From Megalobrama amblycephala (taxonomy: Eukaryota > Chordata > Actinopteri > Cypriniformes > Xenocyprididae), in contig NC_063049.1 in the NCBI RefSeq assembly GCF_018812025.1, positions 5,765,013-5,829,012 on the forward strand: 64,000 bases of DNA, read 5' to 3'. How positions within the stretch are numbered: the first letter of the stretch is position 1; each line of letters opens with the position of its first letter. Below the pieces are notes generated by a model. The model was not told where the DNA came from. It did not search any database and saw only the letters and a list, made by a program, of their open reading frames with translations. A program made the position numbers and the translations under genes. Positions 22,073 through 35,100 of the stretch are shown one piece after another.

Positions 22073-22152
22073 CAGCTATGGAAAAAATTAAGAGACCACT
22101 TAACATTGATTTCTGAACTTGGAGTGGTCTCTTAATTTTTTCCATAGCTGTA
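22073..22152. mobile_element. Minimal mariner-like hairpin MITE (80 bp)
   Basis: The 29-bp inverted termini start acagctatggaaaaaattaa and enclose only about 22 bp. TA dinucleotides lie at both borders, as expected for Tc1/mariner insertion. The whole element can fold as one hairpin. Confidence 0.8.
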
Positions 22153-23541
22153 GTTTGCAGTTTTATCAGCTGAAGCCAGCTTCAAGTCTTACCAGGAGTT
22201 CGTAGGCCGCTCTGCGTACATTCACATTTCCACAACAATTATACTCTAACAGAGTCAACTAACTACGTCATTACTTGACTTGGCTGAATGATTCTGATTG
22301 GATAAGAAAAACGGACAAATTTGGTAATCTTCCACACATGTACAGATTTAAGTTTTGCCTTAATATTGCTTTCATTAGCGTGTTTAGCATTCATAATTTT
22401 GTTTTGCATTAACTACTAATTACTTAGGCTATTAACTGAGTTTGCAGTTATTTGGTTGTTTTGTATTAATTTGTTTTGCTTGAATGTATGTTTTGTATTT
22501 AAGTTCTTTTGTTTGTAATTTGTTTGGTTAACATGATTTGCTTTAATGTATGTACTTTTGTATTTAAGTATTTCTTTTGGTTGAAGTTAATTAATTTGGT
22601 TTTGCATTCATTATTTTTTAGGATTTGCATTTAATCTCTGTTTACATTTAAGCTGGTTGCATTGTGAATGTTTGTTTTGCAGTCAAGCATTCTGTTATTT
22701 AAAAATCCTCTTTCCCCCCCTTTGTTTGTTTTGTGGCAACAAGTTTGTTTGTGCTAGTTGTGATTTGATTGTTTGTATAATTTTCTCCTCTTGTCTGTGG
22801 GAGCTGGGGGCTTGGAGAAGGTAGGCTGGCTGTTCCTGTGTGGCATTAGCCCTGTTCACCAAAGTGGTGTGAATTTGCAGGGAATTTCCTGGGTGTAAGT
22901 GTGGTTTTGTGCACGTGTGGGAATTAAGTAGTACGGGCTTTATTGAAGCCTGGTGCCTAGCTGCCTCCCTATTGCGAAGCCCCTGCTCTTTTGTTGTCCT
23001 GTTCTCTCATGTGTACTCTTGGGCAGCTAGTTGCACTTACGTATAATTTTCATCTCTTACTGAATGAGACAAACTAATAAAGATTAATAATAAAATAATA
23101 AAGATTTGTATTTTTATACAAGGTATTCACATCTCTGGGTCATTTTGTAAAAAGGCAAACCTGTGGGTCTTTCCCGGGTGTTGAATTCCAGGGTGGCGTA
23201 GTTGTGACTGTGAATTAGAATAGTTCAACTTTCTTTAACCCTTTATATAACATCATCTCTCGTCACACGTAGATACTGGGACATGAGTAAAGTACAAAGC
23301 ATCATTAACATAATAAATAATAGTTTAGTGTCCAAGTGCGAAAATAGAAATATTTAGATTTGTGCCGAATGAGAGGAGTGCAAGTTTCAGCTTCCCTTTG
23401 AATAAATTAGTTTAGGCTTTAAAATAAATATTGTTTCTAATGAATGCCACTATTATTTGTTTATTTTATACTTATATTTTTCTTGTTTTGTATTGAATAC
23501 CATTACATTTTAAAGGATTTGCTGTGGAAATAGCCTAAAAT
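22153..23541. other. Unassigned T-rich region
   Basis: From 22370 to 22690 the plus strand is built from words such as ttgttttgcatt and tatttaagt. From 22700 to 23200 it is richer in G and ends with aataaa signals and a ttcccgggtgttgaattcc segment. It could be an LTR, but no second copy was found. Confidence 0.35.
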
Positions 23542-24100
23542 ACTAGCCTGACTACGTCAGACTTCCTACTTCCGCTCAATTTCATTTCGCTTCTGTACTC
23601 AGTCTGATACAGCGTCAGAGCTTTCTGTTTGCCACCGGTCTGGAAACAGCCGGGCCAATCAACGAACAGAGGGCGGGCTGAGAGCCGTGACGTAGATGCT
23701 AAGCGCCGAGTTTTACATTGTAGGTTAGAGAAATCGAAAACCGAAACGACCGCGGAAATGGGAAACGAGACACGGGATGCAATTCGCTCTGTTATGGAGA
23801 ACATTCAACTCTTTTTCAAACTGAAGCCAGAACAAGAAGAGTGTTTGATAAACATTTTAAGTCTTTAAATCTTTAAACAGATTTGAGTTCGATGCATGAT
23901 GTCTGTGCTTCGATGCGGCTGTACAGGCGCATAACATACGTCATAACTAAACGTATCTGATTGGCTTACGGGTAACCAATGATTTTAAACTTCAAACAAG
24001 CGCCCCCTAGCGAGAGAGAAAACACTTCTCTATTATGCCATTCCAGACTCTGTCTACGAAGCAAAGTGAAGTAGCAGAGTCTGGTATTACCAGGCTACTA
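23542..24100 (+). mobile_element. MITE-like element with a helicase N-terminal exon remnant
   Basis: Inverted ends: tagcctgactacgtcagact on the left, and on the right agtctggtattaccaggcta, which mirror each other imperfectly over about 30 bp. Inside, an ATG at 23758 starts a 36-residue frame (TRDAIRSVMENI, KLKPEQEECLINIL) that resembles the start of the helicase-like protein at 50005-50271. It ends in a stop before the ATP-binding motif. The element appears to be an internally deleted derivative of a larger transposon. Confidence 0.6.
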
Positions 24101-25043
24101 AAATACAGATTTATAGCCTAATTTTTGTAAACATTTTAGTTTTAGCAACATTATTTTTGAATGTAGGCTATAATAAAATACGACTGATACACCAACAGTT
24201 TGAGTGTCAAAATATAACATAACCCATTATAATCTGTGATATTTTCTACACTGGATGTGCCGCTGAAGAGCTTCCAGAATCTACAGGAGTTCAATGCTGG
24301 ATTTGCTCAAAGGCTTTTACTGAAAGAAGCAGTTCCCACTTTAAAAGCAGAAGCTGCTGTTTATTGGCTTCAAACTGTGAGTATGTTTTATTGTTTGTAC
24401 ATGTATTTTAAACGTATAGTTTGCTATTTTTTGGTTGCATTGAGGAAGTTAACAAAGACCAACACGTTTTTGCTTCGCTAGCCAGTTTCATACTTCTCCA
24501 GCAAACGGCAACAGACACCAACAAACTTCTATGTTCATAGACAAACAGTTGTTCATGCTATAAATTAAATGATAAATTTACAAAAATGCAACTACTCAGT
24601 CATGTATTCGGCTACAGTAAAGCTTTAATCAGGATAAAACTGTATATTGAAAGCTAACAAACAGCAGTGACAGCATCTAAACACTTTGACACAAATACTA
24701 AATGAAATACCATTCATAAACGTCCTTTAAAAGCCGTGATTGGAGAGGTTCTGCTTTATCCTCTCCATCTGGGTCTGATTCGGGCTCAGTTTGATACAGC
24801 ATTATAGACGGCATTATTTACATTTCCACTGAAGCATGTAACAACGAATGGTAAGGGGCGTGGCGTTTCCGGACGCTTCAGCGAATCACGATACACTGGG
24901 CCCACTAACCAATCTGAGCACATTGCTTATTTCGCAGGGAGTGGCTTCATAGAACCAGGAAGTCAAATGAGCCGTTCACTGATTTGCTATATAAATTCTC
25001 TATTGTAGAACAGATAAAGGTAAACGTACACGTCATGTACAAA
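24101..25043. other. Unassigned region
   Basis: A frame at 24236-24380 ends at a possible donor (caaactgtgagtatg) and has a mild coding look (FNAGFAQRLLLKEAVPTL), but I recognise no family. Sequence from 24740 to 25020 resembles promoter-like or MITE sequence with several CpGs. Confidence 0.35.
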
Positions 25044-25135
25044 ATGTCATTTTAATGACATCTTGTTTTTATGAGAAAATATGTAATTTTAATGACATAA
25101 TTGAGTGAAAAAAATATTATGCGTTTTAATATTAA
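25044..25135 (-). repeat. Inverted copy of the 12170-12260 repeat family
   Basis: tgtcattttaatgacatctt and ttatgagaaaatatgtaatt followed by tgacataattgagtgaaaaa are the reverse complement of the minisatellite edge near 12190-12260. Confidence 0.7.
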
Positions 25136-25914
25136 TAATATTAATATTAAAATATTAATAAAAATAATATTTAATATTAAAGCATTTTAAAAGATCTATT
25201 AAAGTGATCTTTACTTGCCACGTTCACAGACACAACCAACTGTGTTTACTGTTTATTTGACTGTTTAATCGCAATACATGAAAGACAAATTAGTTGATCA
25301 TATGCATTGGTTGTGTGCGCTCAGAAAACCATATATCAGAAGTTTAGACTAATATGGCTTTAAAACACATGCAGATGATAATCTTTTATGATGATGAAGA
25401 ATTACAATGTCACGTGAGCGTATCCACGATAGAGATGATCATCAAAACCAAACAGATATCATGTTTTAGTTTTCAGTACAGAGTGCACAAGCTATTGGCT
25501 TCACCCTCTGGGGTGTGGACCAGCAGCTTTTTGCATTTAAAAAGACACACAAAAACAGCTCTTTTTTCTCTCACTCAAAAATGGGCATTTTCAACATGGT
25601 ATAATAAATGATTTGTGGGATATTTTGAGCTGAAACTTCACATATTCTGGGGACACCAGAGACTTATATCACATCTTGTAAAAGGGGCATTAAAGGTCAC
25701 CTTTAAACATAAATCAAAATCACAAATTATACAATGTATTGCACACAATAAAACAAAATTATACAAAGTAAATGTGTTAACAAACAATAAAACATCCTGC
25801 AGCTGTTTACAAATGAAAATGCCTTATATTAACAATGAATAACATCTTTACACTGAACTCAGCTTGATCATTGTTGGAGCTCATGAGACTTTGATTAAAC
25901 CGTAATGTGTAATT
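25136..25914. other. Unassigned region downstream of the receptor gene
   Basis: AT-rich, with an attaatatt palindrome cluster near 25130-25160. No gene recognised. Confidence 0.4.
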
Positions 25915-25975
25915 TTAATTTTTTTATTTGTATAGTGCCTTTCACAATCCAAGTGTTTTCAAAGCAGTTTTGAAG
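25915..25975 (-). repeat. L2-like 3' tail in the receptor gene 3' UTR, with AATAAA
   Basis: ttttatttgtatagtgcctt and the nearby caagtgttttcaaagcag resemble the L2 3' end at 13558-13610. On the minus strand it supplies AATAAA (25923-25928) about 100 bp after the receptor stop codon, so it may act as the poly(A) signal. Confidence 0.5.
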
Positions 25976-26023
25976 AAAATTGTGCCTTAAAGTCTTGAAG
26001 TGTTCAAGATAAATCAGGAATAA

Positions 26024-26116
26024 TCATTTGTTCTCAACACTCAACACCACTGAATCTTCATCTTCATCATCAGCCTTCGTATATTTAATCTGTTGTGTTT
26101 CTGCTGTGTTCTGCTT
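26024..26116 (-). CDS. Receptor gene, last coding exon (acidic tail)
   Basis: Encodes KQNTAETQQIKYTKADDEDE and nine more residues, then TGA. The acceptor is ttgttcag. The tyrosine context IKYTKA is close to, but not, an ITIM, since the +3 residue is Ala. Confidence 0.7.
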   Translation of the reverse strand, partial: KQNTAETQQIKYTKADDEDEDSVVLSVENK

Positions 26117-29100
26117 CTGAACAAGAAGAACAAGTCATGTCATTTAAACAGTGTCCATGTCACATCCTCAAACATTTGGAGAATGTTGTATGAAGTTAAA
26201 GTCTCCTGATGTTGCAGATCTGATGTTGTAAATCTCAAATCAAGACAGCTTTATAAATGATACGAACCTGACAAGACTGGATACAGTTTGTGATCTCTGT
26301 AAAGTCAGAACAGAGAGAGAAAAGACATTAGCGGATCTGTTTGAATCTGATCATTCTCAATTTAAATTAAACTAATCTACTCATTCACGTAAACCTTCAA
26401 GAATTACATATCATTTTAATAACTGCTGTCACTTTTAATAATTTTTAACTGTGACTCCGAGTGGTTTAAGACGCTAAAAAATTATACTATTTCAAGTTAA
26501 AAACTTTTGTAATTAATTTGCTGGCTAAAGCTCAGACATAAAAAGATCCCTGATATACTTCAGCCCAATCAATGACCTGAATAAACCAGAGGCAGCAAAT
26601 ACAAAGATTGAACTACAACACACATGGACATTAACACACATGCCGCAATAATTGTGACATGCACAAATATCTGAATAATATCCATTTCACCCATGTTTCT
26701 GTTAGAGAGCATACACGCTAGGCCACATCTCAGGTCATGTGATGATCTTGAGCTGTTCAGTGTTTGTGAGGTTGTGATATAAGAGTGCCGTTCTCTCTGT
26801 AACCATGTCATTCATCTTCACTATGGCCAAGTACACACTGCAGCTAAATTCAGTGTCAGCTCACATTTTAGTGCCTAATCCTGTTCTGTACACACAAATT
26901 GCAGTAAAATACAGGAGTGAAAATTATTTTACAACTGAATTAACTCCCAAAAAAATGCAGGTAGTGACAAATGCATTTACAGTCATTCTGCACAGTATTT
27001 ACAGAACCAAACTGAATAACTAGTTGTTGATGTATTTTAACATGCATCGCAGATGTGTCTTTATTCTGAATGTATGGTGAATCACAGGGAAAGCAGCACA
27101 AGCAGCGGAAAAGACCAAGCCCACAATAAAGCAAAATATATTAAAATGCCTTACGCTGAAAACAAGATCAAAATTTGGTGACCCACACTTGCTCACTTTA
27201 ATAACTACATAAACTCAACTGCTTCATGAGTCAAAGCCCAAAAACGCCTATAATAAGTGGATATGGCAAAACTGCAAGAGCTCTGTGAAGCAGCCTTTCC
27301 AAGCATAAGCAAAAAATGACGCTTTCGTTGACTATGCTTTATTTATAAAATGCTGAACATAATCAATCTTTTGTCGCTGTAATATTTCAGAATAGCGAAT
27401 AGCAAAGATGTGGGACACCAGAATGTTGCTATGGTTACCATGGGGTCAATCATCGCAGTTTCAGGAGTGAGTGCTGCATTTAAATGTGGTTGTCACTCCT
27501 AAAACTTTATAGTGTGTACATGGCATATGAGCTGCTCACAGTGTGTGAAACTCAGCAGATGCTTGAATTCTATAGGATTTCACTCTTAATGGGGCTCTGG
27601 GGGATTTAAGTGTTGTGAGAAAAAATGACAGATTATTAATAAATTATTAGGAGCCTGACATATGTAGTGTCCAGATAAACATATGATCGTCAATCAAACA
27701 GGAGCAAATTAACACACAAACAGAGACACACAACACAATCTATGTGTTAAATATGTGAATGAATCAGAATTCAGGCACTTCAAAGGATTAGTTCACTTTC
27801 AAATAATTTTTCTGATAATTTACTCACCCCCATGTCATCCAAGATGTCCATGTCCTTCTCTCTTCAGTTGAAAAGAAATTAAGGTTTTTGATGAAAACAT
27901 TCCAGGATTTTTCTCCATATAGTGGACTTCACTGGGATTCAACGGGTTGAAGGTCCAAATGTCAGTTTCAGTGCAGCTTCAAAGAGCTTTAAACGATACC
28001 AGACGATGAGGAATAAGAGTCTTACCTAGAGAAACCATCAATCATTGTTGCTTTGACGCAAATTATGGGAGTAACTTCCGTTAAGCTGTAAACAGTCAGA
28101 ATCACTCTATGAACGCAATAATACTTTTTATTTTTAAACTGGGTACAATGAGATGACATTATTCTTGTCACCCTTCAACCAATGAACAATTGGACATTTA
28201 AAAGTGTAAAAGCATCAACAAGGTATTTTAAACAGGCCATGAAAAAGCATGATTCTTTCTACAGCAATAGCTAATGGGTTAAATATAACTATAGTGATAT
28301 GTACTATGTAATATGCGTTGCCCTAATAAAAATTTTCATAAACTTCAGCATTGCGTGATACTATTTCAAAGTGATTTATGTCATTTTTACAGATAATAAA
28401 TTGTATTTACCTGTGAAAACAAATCTAGAAAGAGATGTGAGGCTTTGAGGAGTAAAACGAGAGATTCTTTGTGCATTCTAGTGAATTATTAATGGGATAT
28501 ATCATAAATTATATCGGGAGAACAGTCCAGAAATGTGCAGCATATGTTGTCCTTATTCATACTATTACAGCAGTATGCAAAAAGACGAAATAATTGGGAG
28601 GATAGAAAGCAGCGGCTGAAAAGAGTTCTTGCCATAGATATTCTTGTCATAACATGTTATGTTACAGTACCAAGCGTTATGTTATTCTCATGATGTCTGA
28701 AAATAAATCATGAAAGAAACTTTGACAGCTCATTCAGTCAAATGGGCAGATAAGCATTATTTGTTGGGAAACCTTATGATTTGAAATGATTTGTTTCAGT
28801 CTTTTTGAATCGAAGTTCTCCAAACCAGAAGTGGAACCCATAATTCGAAACACAGAAGGCTAGTCAGGAATAAGGTCAATACGTTTTAACAATAAATGCT
28901 CATCTTGAACTAGCTCTCTTTTTCTCCACTATTTGAATAAAGTGTATTACTGCCCTCCACAGGTCAAAGTTTGAACTAAATTGTCATATACAATATGCTA
29001 GTGCAAGTATATAACAATTTTTATTTTAGAAAATGAGCAATGGTTTCTCAGGACCCTTTTTTCTTGGCTGGTATCGTTTAAAGCCCTTTGAAGCTGCACT

Positions 29101-32100
29101 GAAACTGTAATTTTGACCTTCAACCGTTTTGAGAAAAATCCTGGAATGTTTTCATCAAAAACCTTCATTTCTTTTCAACTGAAGAAAGAAGGACATGGAC
29201 ATCTTGGATGACATGGGGGTCTAACTAATCCTTTAACTACAGCATGAAACTAAAGGATTGATCATTTATTTGACTAATTGTGTTTGTTCTGAAGAAAGAC
29301 AAATGACTGAGAAAACAGATGAACACAAGCTCATGTGATGTAAATGTGATCTAATGGATTATAATTGGAACAGTTCTGGTTTATACTCACTGGATGCAAA
29401 TAATCCTGAAAGCAGCAGAGATACAGCAAAGAAACATTCAAAAGGAAAGACAATAAATCTCAAATCTCCAACCGTACGATCACCATTCACTGAAAAACAC
29501 AAGAATATTTTCGTGAAATGAAATCAATCTGTATTTGTATAATTACTCCCGATGATTTCTGCATATATATGTAATATTACCATGAACCTTATTATTGAAA
29601 TATTTTTCTCAAAGTGTTGTGTTTTATTACCTGCTTTCAGTATCAGTTCAGTTGTTAGTGCAGTGGAGGTCAGTAAAATAAATCCAACTGATCCAAACAC
29701 ATAAACCGGGACAAAACGATGAAAATCTGTAATGCAAGTTTAAATGTTTAATGTGAAGATTAAACAAACTGCTGAATAATTGCATCAGTTTACCTTTAGG
29801 GACATAAAAATGTTCAATTACTCACTAAAACAATGGTTTAATTTAATTACCATTTAATTAAAAAAATATATTATTAGAGAAAATTATTGAAACCACACAA
29901 AAACTAAACAAAAAATACACATTTAAATTATCTATTAGTCTTTGTTTGCATTTAATCTGTGTTGTTTGATATGATTGATGTCAGCCCTTCGTTCTTCTAC
30001 AGATCATTTTAAAGGGTTAGTTCACCCAAAAATGAAAATAATGTAATTTATTACTCACCCTCATGCTGTTCCACACCCGTAAGACCTTCGTTCATCTTCG
30101 GAAAACAAATTAAGATATTTTTGATGAAATCTGATGGCTCAGTGAGGCCTCCATAGCCAGCAATAACATTTCCTCTCTCAAGATCCATTAATGTACTAAA
30201 AACATATTTAAATCAGTTCATGTGAGCACAGTGGTTCAATATTAATATTATAAAGCCACGAGAATATTTTTGGTGGCCAAAAATACAAAATAACAACTTA
30301 TTTAGTGATGGCCGATTTCAAAACACTGCTTCATGAAGATTCAGATCATAAATGAATCAGTGTATCAAATCATGATTAGGATCACATGTCAAACCCGCCA
30401 AACTGTTGAAATCATGTGACTTGAACTGATTTAAATATGTTTTTAGTACATTAATGGATCTTGAGAGAGGAAATGTCATTGCTCCCTATGCAGGCCTCAC
30501 GGAGCCATCGGATTTCAACTAAAATATCTTAATTTGTGTTCATAAGATTAATGAAGGTCTTACGGGTGTGGAACGAATGAGGATGAGTAATAAATGACAG
30601 AATTTTCATTTTTGGGTGAACTAACCCTTTAAAATATTGTCTATCAATTAAATATGATGTATTCAACTGATAATTACTGTTAATTAATTAGTTCAATCAG
30701 TGTAACTGATTGATTAGCTGTTTCCATCAGGAATGAGAATTAAAACTAAAATTACACAGAGACAAAGGGACAGTTTTTTTCCCCTTAAAAATGTGTCCCT
30801 TCTAAACACAGACCTGCTTAATATTTCAATTCTTGCATGCTTAATATAATTAACTACTGAAGTATTTAATTGTACATGAATTTAAACTGATGTTGAAAAA
30901 TGTAAAAGATAATCAAAGATGATCAATACTGTACTTTGAGAAAAAGAGATCAAATAATATGGATCTGTAAACTTCACAACTGCCCAGTGTATCTGCAGAT
31001 ACACCATCACACAGCCCCATCCGACTTGATCTGTAGATTGATCAGAGCCAAATAAACAATTACTTCTCCAGCAAATATTCACACAAATGTCTAATTTATA
31101 TTCAAGATTTTTTTTTTTCAGGATTGTAGACCAGACATAACAGTGAAAGAAGAGAGAGAGAGAGAGAGAGAGAATGAATGAGACACAGATCAGACTCAAA
31201 CCGGCATGAGCCCAACAGCTGTATATACCCTAATCGTGATCAACACTTTGTGCCACGACTCCAGCATTTAATGACAAGCTAATGAACTAATGAAAACACT
31301 ATGTTAAACTTATATTTAATAGATCAATGACGTGTTATATTTCCAAACATTATTAAAATATGATACCTGTTGTCTTTTCCAGTGTCATGTAAAAACAGAT
31401 AATCACTGCATTAATCACTAATATGAAGATTAACATCACTGTTCTTGTGACTGAAGGTGAACCTGTAAGAGACGAGAGAGTGAGATTTATCTATTAGGAC
31501 CTCATTCAGACCGTCACCACAGTTTTACTTGAATGACGCCATTCTGCTAGCTCTCCTCAAGACCTTATATAAACAAAACCAGATGACCAACCCCAAGTGG
31601 TTGGTTCCCAATAAAACATCCGGGTGAACCGAACACTTTTTTTTGCCTTTCTCGCCTATTCTGAGACCGGTTTTGGAAAATCTGCGTGTATATGATGATA
31701 TTTGGAAATATTTACCCATTCAATCCGTCACTATAGTGCAGGCGTCTGGTGCCCCTGAGGATTGCAGTAATTTTTCTATATTTCAGGTGAGTGGTTGGTA
31801 TTGTTTACATAATACATTTTTCAAGTTAATTCATATTAATATTTGTTTTGTAGTGTTTATATTCTGACTCTTGGGAAGCACATGGATATGGTGAGTAACT
31901 GCTTTGTATGTGTGCAACGGTTCAAATTGCTCACGGTTCGGTTCGTATCACGGTTTTAGGGTCACGGTTTCGGTATGTTTCGGTACGTGATTTGTTGAGG
32001 GAAAATAGGACTATTGTCTAAAAATAAAGAAAATAAGAACAAACAATCAAACTACAAGCAACAGCACAAATAAATACAATAGAGCAAATATTCAAATAAA

Positions 32101-35100
32101 ATAAACAGTACTTTTAAGGATTTCAGGTATCTAACAGTAGTTTAAAGGTACAGAAAATGGATAAAGTAATCAAATATAAAAAACACCGCATATTATCTTC
32201 ACCGTATAAAATAAAGTTGAATCATTATTGAAGTTACAAAAACTATTCAGTCAAGAGCAGTGAGTGATTTCTTTAACATTAAAAACACATGCAGCAGGAA
32301 TACATTTTCTTCCCTTTAAGACATGCACGATCCAGTACATATACTGTTACACATGCACTGTCTTTCTCGACTAATATACGTTCACTTAAGACATAACCAA
32401 CTATGTTTGCTAGGATACTCACCAAGACGGGCATGTTGACATAATTTTTGTATGTTGACATAATATTTGTCCGCTGAAGCGCAAGACTGAAATAAGCGTG
32501 TGCGCGCTTCGGATGAGCCCACACACAAATCTTCTCACAGCGCGTGCGAGTTCTCTTTTGCATCTTGCTCTTAAATGTTTACATCAGCAAGGCTTAAATG
32601 AGATTAATTTAAACACAGATAGCAACGTGTGCTGTTCAGGTTCCCCGAGAGAGGGTGCAAAAAGCTAGCCTTACTGAGTGAGCAACTTGTGATAAAGCCC
32701 AGCCATCATGATCAGTTGTGGATGCATGCTCCCTTAAAAGAAGAAAGGAGCATTCTTCTATTGAAGTTCAGGATCGACCTGGCTGTTCTGATGAAAAAAG
32801 GTCAATTGCTTCAGACCATCAAGCTGAAACCCAGATGCATATTCTAGCAACTTCACATGATTTTGCTGTGAAAATTGATCACTTTGGACCCCAGAAAATA
32901 GGGTTAAGCTCACAACAGCACTCAGGGACAAAAGAGGTAACATTCCTGACACTATTTCTCTCCATGCTCATGACTCTCTTTTTGGTAGTAACGATCAGGA
33001 TATCAAGATCAAGAAGGTGAGTCCAAGTCTTCTGCTAATTATAGGGATCATACACAACCTGATATTCTTACTCGAATTTTTAGTGCTGCAAGAATTTTAG
33101 GTCTGAAAATGCAGGCTGAGACATCAGCTGCACCAGTGGTGCAAGGAGTGTGGGCTGGAGCCTCCCAGTCCCAACCCTCTGTTTTGATTCCTGTTACTGA
33201 AGACTATTCACAAATGCAAAGTAAAACTTGGAATAACCCCAAAGCTGCATCCCAGTTCAATCCTGGTTGTAGACGTTTTGCTAATATTCAATATGCTGCA
33301 GAAACGGGCATGGGAGGTATGCATGGCATCCTTAACACTCTTGGGCCCAGTCCAGGTGACTGATGACCCACAGAGTTCCTGGAAAGAGTGTGAGAAGACT
33401 GATAACTTAGTGTGTCTAACCTACAACTCAGCCACACGCACAGCCCGATCTCTGGCTTCTTTATGGAAACTTTTTAGTTTGGATGATCGGGACATTGGGG
33501 CCTCTGTCATCTGCAATATTTTCTCTTAGACAGGACCAGGACCATGAGAGTTTGACAAAAAGACAAAATAGTAATTATCGGAGGTTTGCCAACAGCAGAA
33601 GTGTCAGACAAGCACCACGACACACACAAATGGCTCACTCTTGTACCTCGATCAGAGATGCACCACAAAGGAAGTGGAACTCCAGGGGCTCAGGCCGGAA
33701 TCTTTTAAAGATGCTGCCATTCAAGATGCTGACCATCTTGGAGGTTATACAGGTCCTTCTCAAAAAATTAGCATATTGTGATAAAGTTCATTATTTTCCA
33801 TAATGTAATGATAAAAATTAAACTTTCATATATTTTAGATTCATTGCACACCAACTGAAATATTTCTGGTCTTTTATTGTTTTAATACTGATGATTTTGG
33901 CATACAGCTCATGAAAACCCAAAATTCCTATCTCAAAAAATTAGCATATCATGAAAAGGTTCTCTAAACGAGCTATTAACCTAATCATCTGAATCAACTA
34001 ATTAACTCTAAACACCTGCAAAAGATTCCTGAGGCTTTTAAAAACTCCCAGCCTGGTTCATTACTCAAAACCGCAATCATGGGTAAGACTGCCGACCAGA
34101 AGGCCATCATTGACACCCTCAAGCGAGAGGGTAAGACACAGAAAGAAATTTCTGAACGAATAGGCTGTTCCCAGAGTGCTGTATCAAGGCACCTCAGTGG
34201 GAAGTCTGTGGGAAGGAAAAAGTGTGGCAAAAAACGCTGCACAACGAGAAGAGGTGACCGGACCCTGAGGAAGATTGTGGAGAAGGACCGATTCCAGACC
34301 TTGGGGGACCTGCGGAAGCAGTGGACTGAGTCTGGAGTAGAAACATCCAGAGCCACCGTGCACAGGCGTGTGCAGGAAATGGGCTACAGGTGCCGCATTC
34401 CCCAGGTCAAGCCACTTTTGAACCAGAAACAGCGGCAGAAGCGCCTGACCTGGGCTACAGAGAAGCAGCACTGGACTGTTGCTCAGTTTTGCATGTCATT
34501 CGGAAATCAAGGTGCCAGAGTCTGGAGGAAGACTGGGGAGAAGGAAATGCCAAAATGCCTGAAGACCAGTGACAAGTACCCACAGTCAGTGATGGTCTGG
34601 GGTGCCATGTCAGCTGCTGGTGTTGGTCCACTGTGTTTTATCAAGGGCAGGGTCAATGCAGCTAGCTATCAGGAGATTTTGGAGCACTTCATGCTTCCAT
34701 CTGCTGAAAAGCTTTATGGAGATGAAGATTTCGTTTTTCAGCACGACCTGGCACCTGCTCACAGTGCCAAAACCACTGGTAAATGGTTTACTGACCATGG
34801 TATTACTGTGCTCAATTGGCCTGCCAACTCTCCTGACCTGAACCCCATAGAGAATCTGTGGGATATTGTGAAGAGAAAGTTGAGAGACGCAAGACCCAAC
34901 ATTCTGGATGAGCTTAAGGCCGCTATCGAAGCATCCTGGGCCTCCATAACACCTCAGCAGTGCCACAGGCTGATTGCCTCCATGCCACGCCGCATTGAAG
35001 CAGTCATTTCTGCAAAAGGATTCCCGACCAAGTATTGAGTGCATAACTGAACATAATTATTTGAAGGTTGACTTTTTTTGTATTAAAAACACTTTTCTTT

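Larger units (their letters stand above)
26117..29390 (-). other. Receptor gene introns with a palindromic MITE
   Basis: No coding exon other than 26268-26296 was found. Most of the interval 27782-29234 is a MITE. The rest is unassigned AT-rich DNA. Confidence 0.5.

Noticed and set aside
22700..23230. A long terminal repeat
   Set aside because: The segment has poly(A) signals and a GC-richer body, but no second copy, no TG...CA ends with a target duplication and no primer-binding site were found.
30882..31199. Minus frame of 105 residues as a separate gene
   Set aside because: It begins in a CT-rich microsatellite and lies in the receptor intron. Only its last part is kept as a possible cryptic exon.
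34184..35044. Four minus-strand frames across the Tc1 element (95 to 144 residues)
   Set aside because: They are antisense to the transposase and common to all Tc1 copies.
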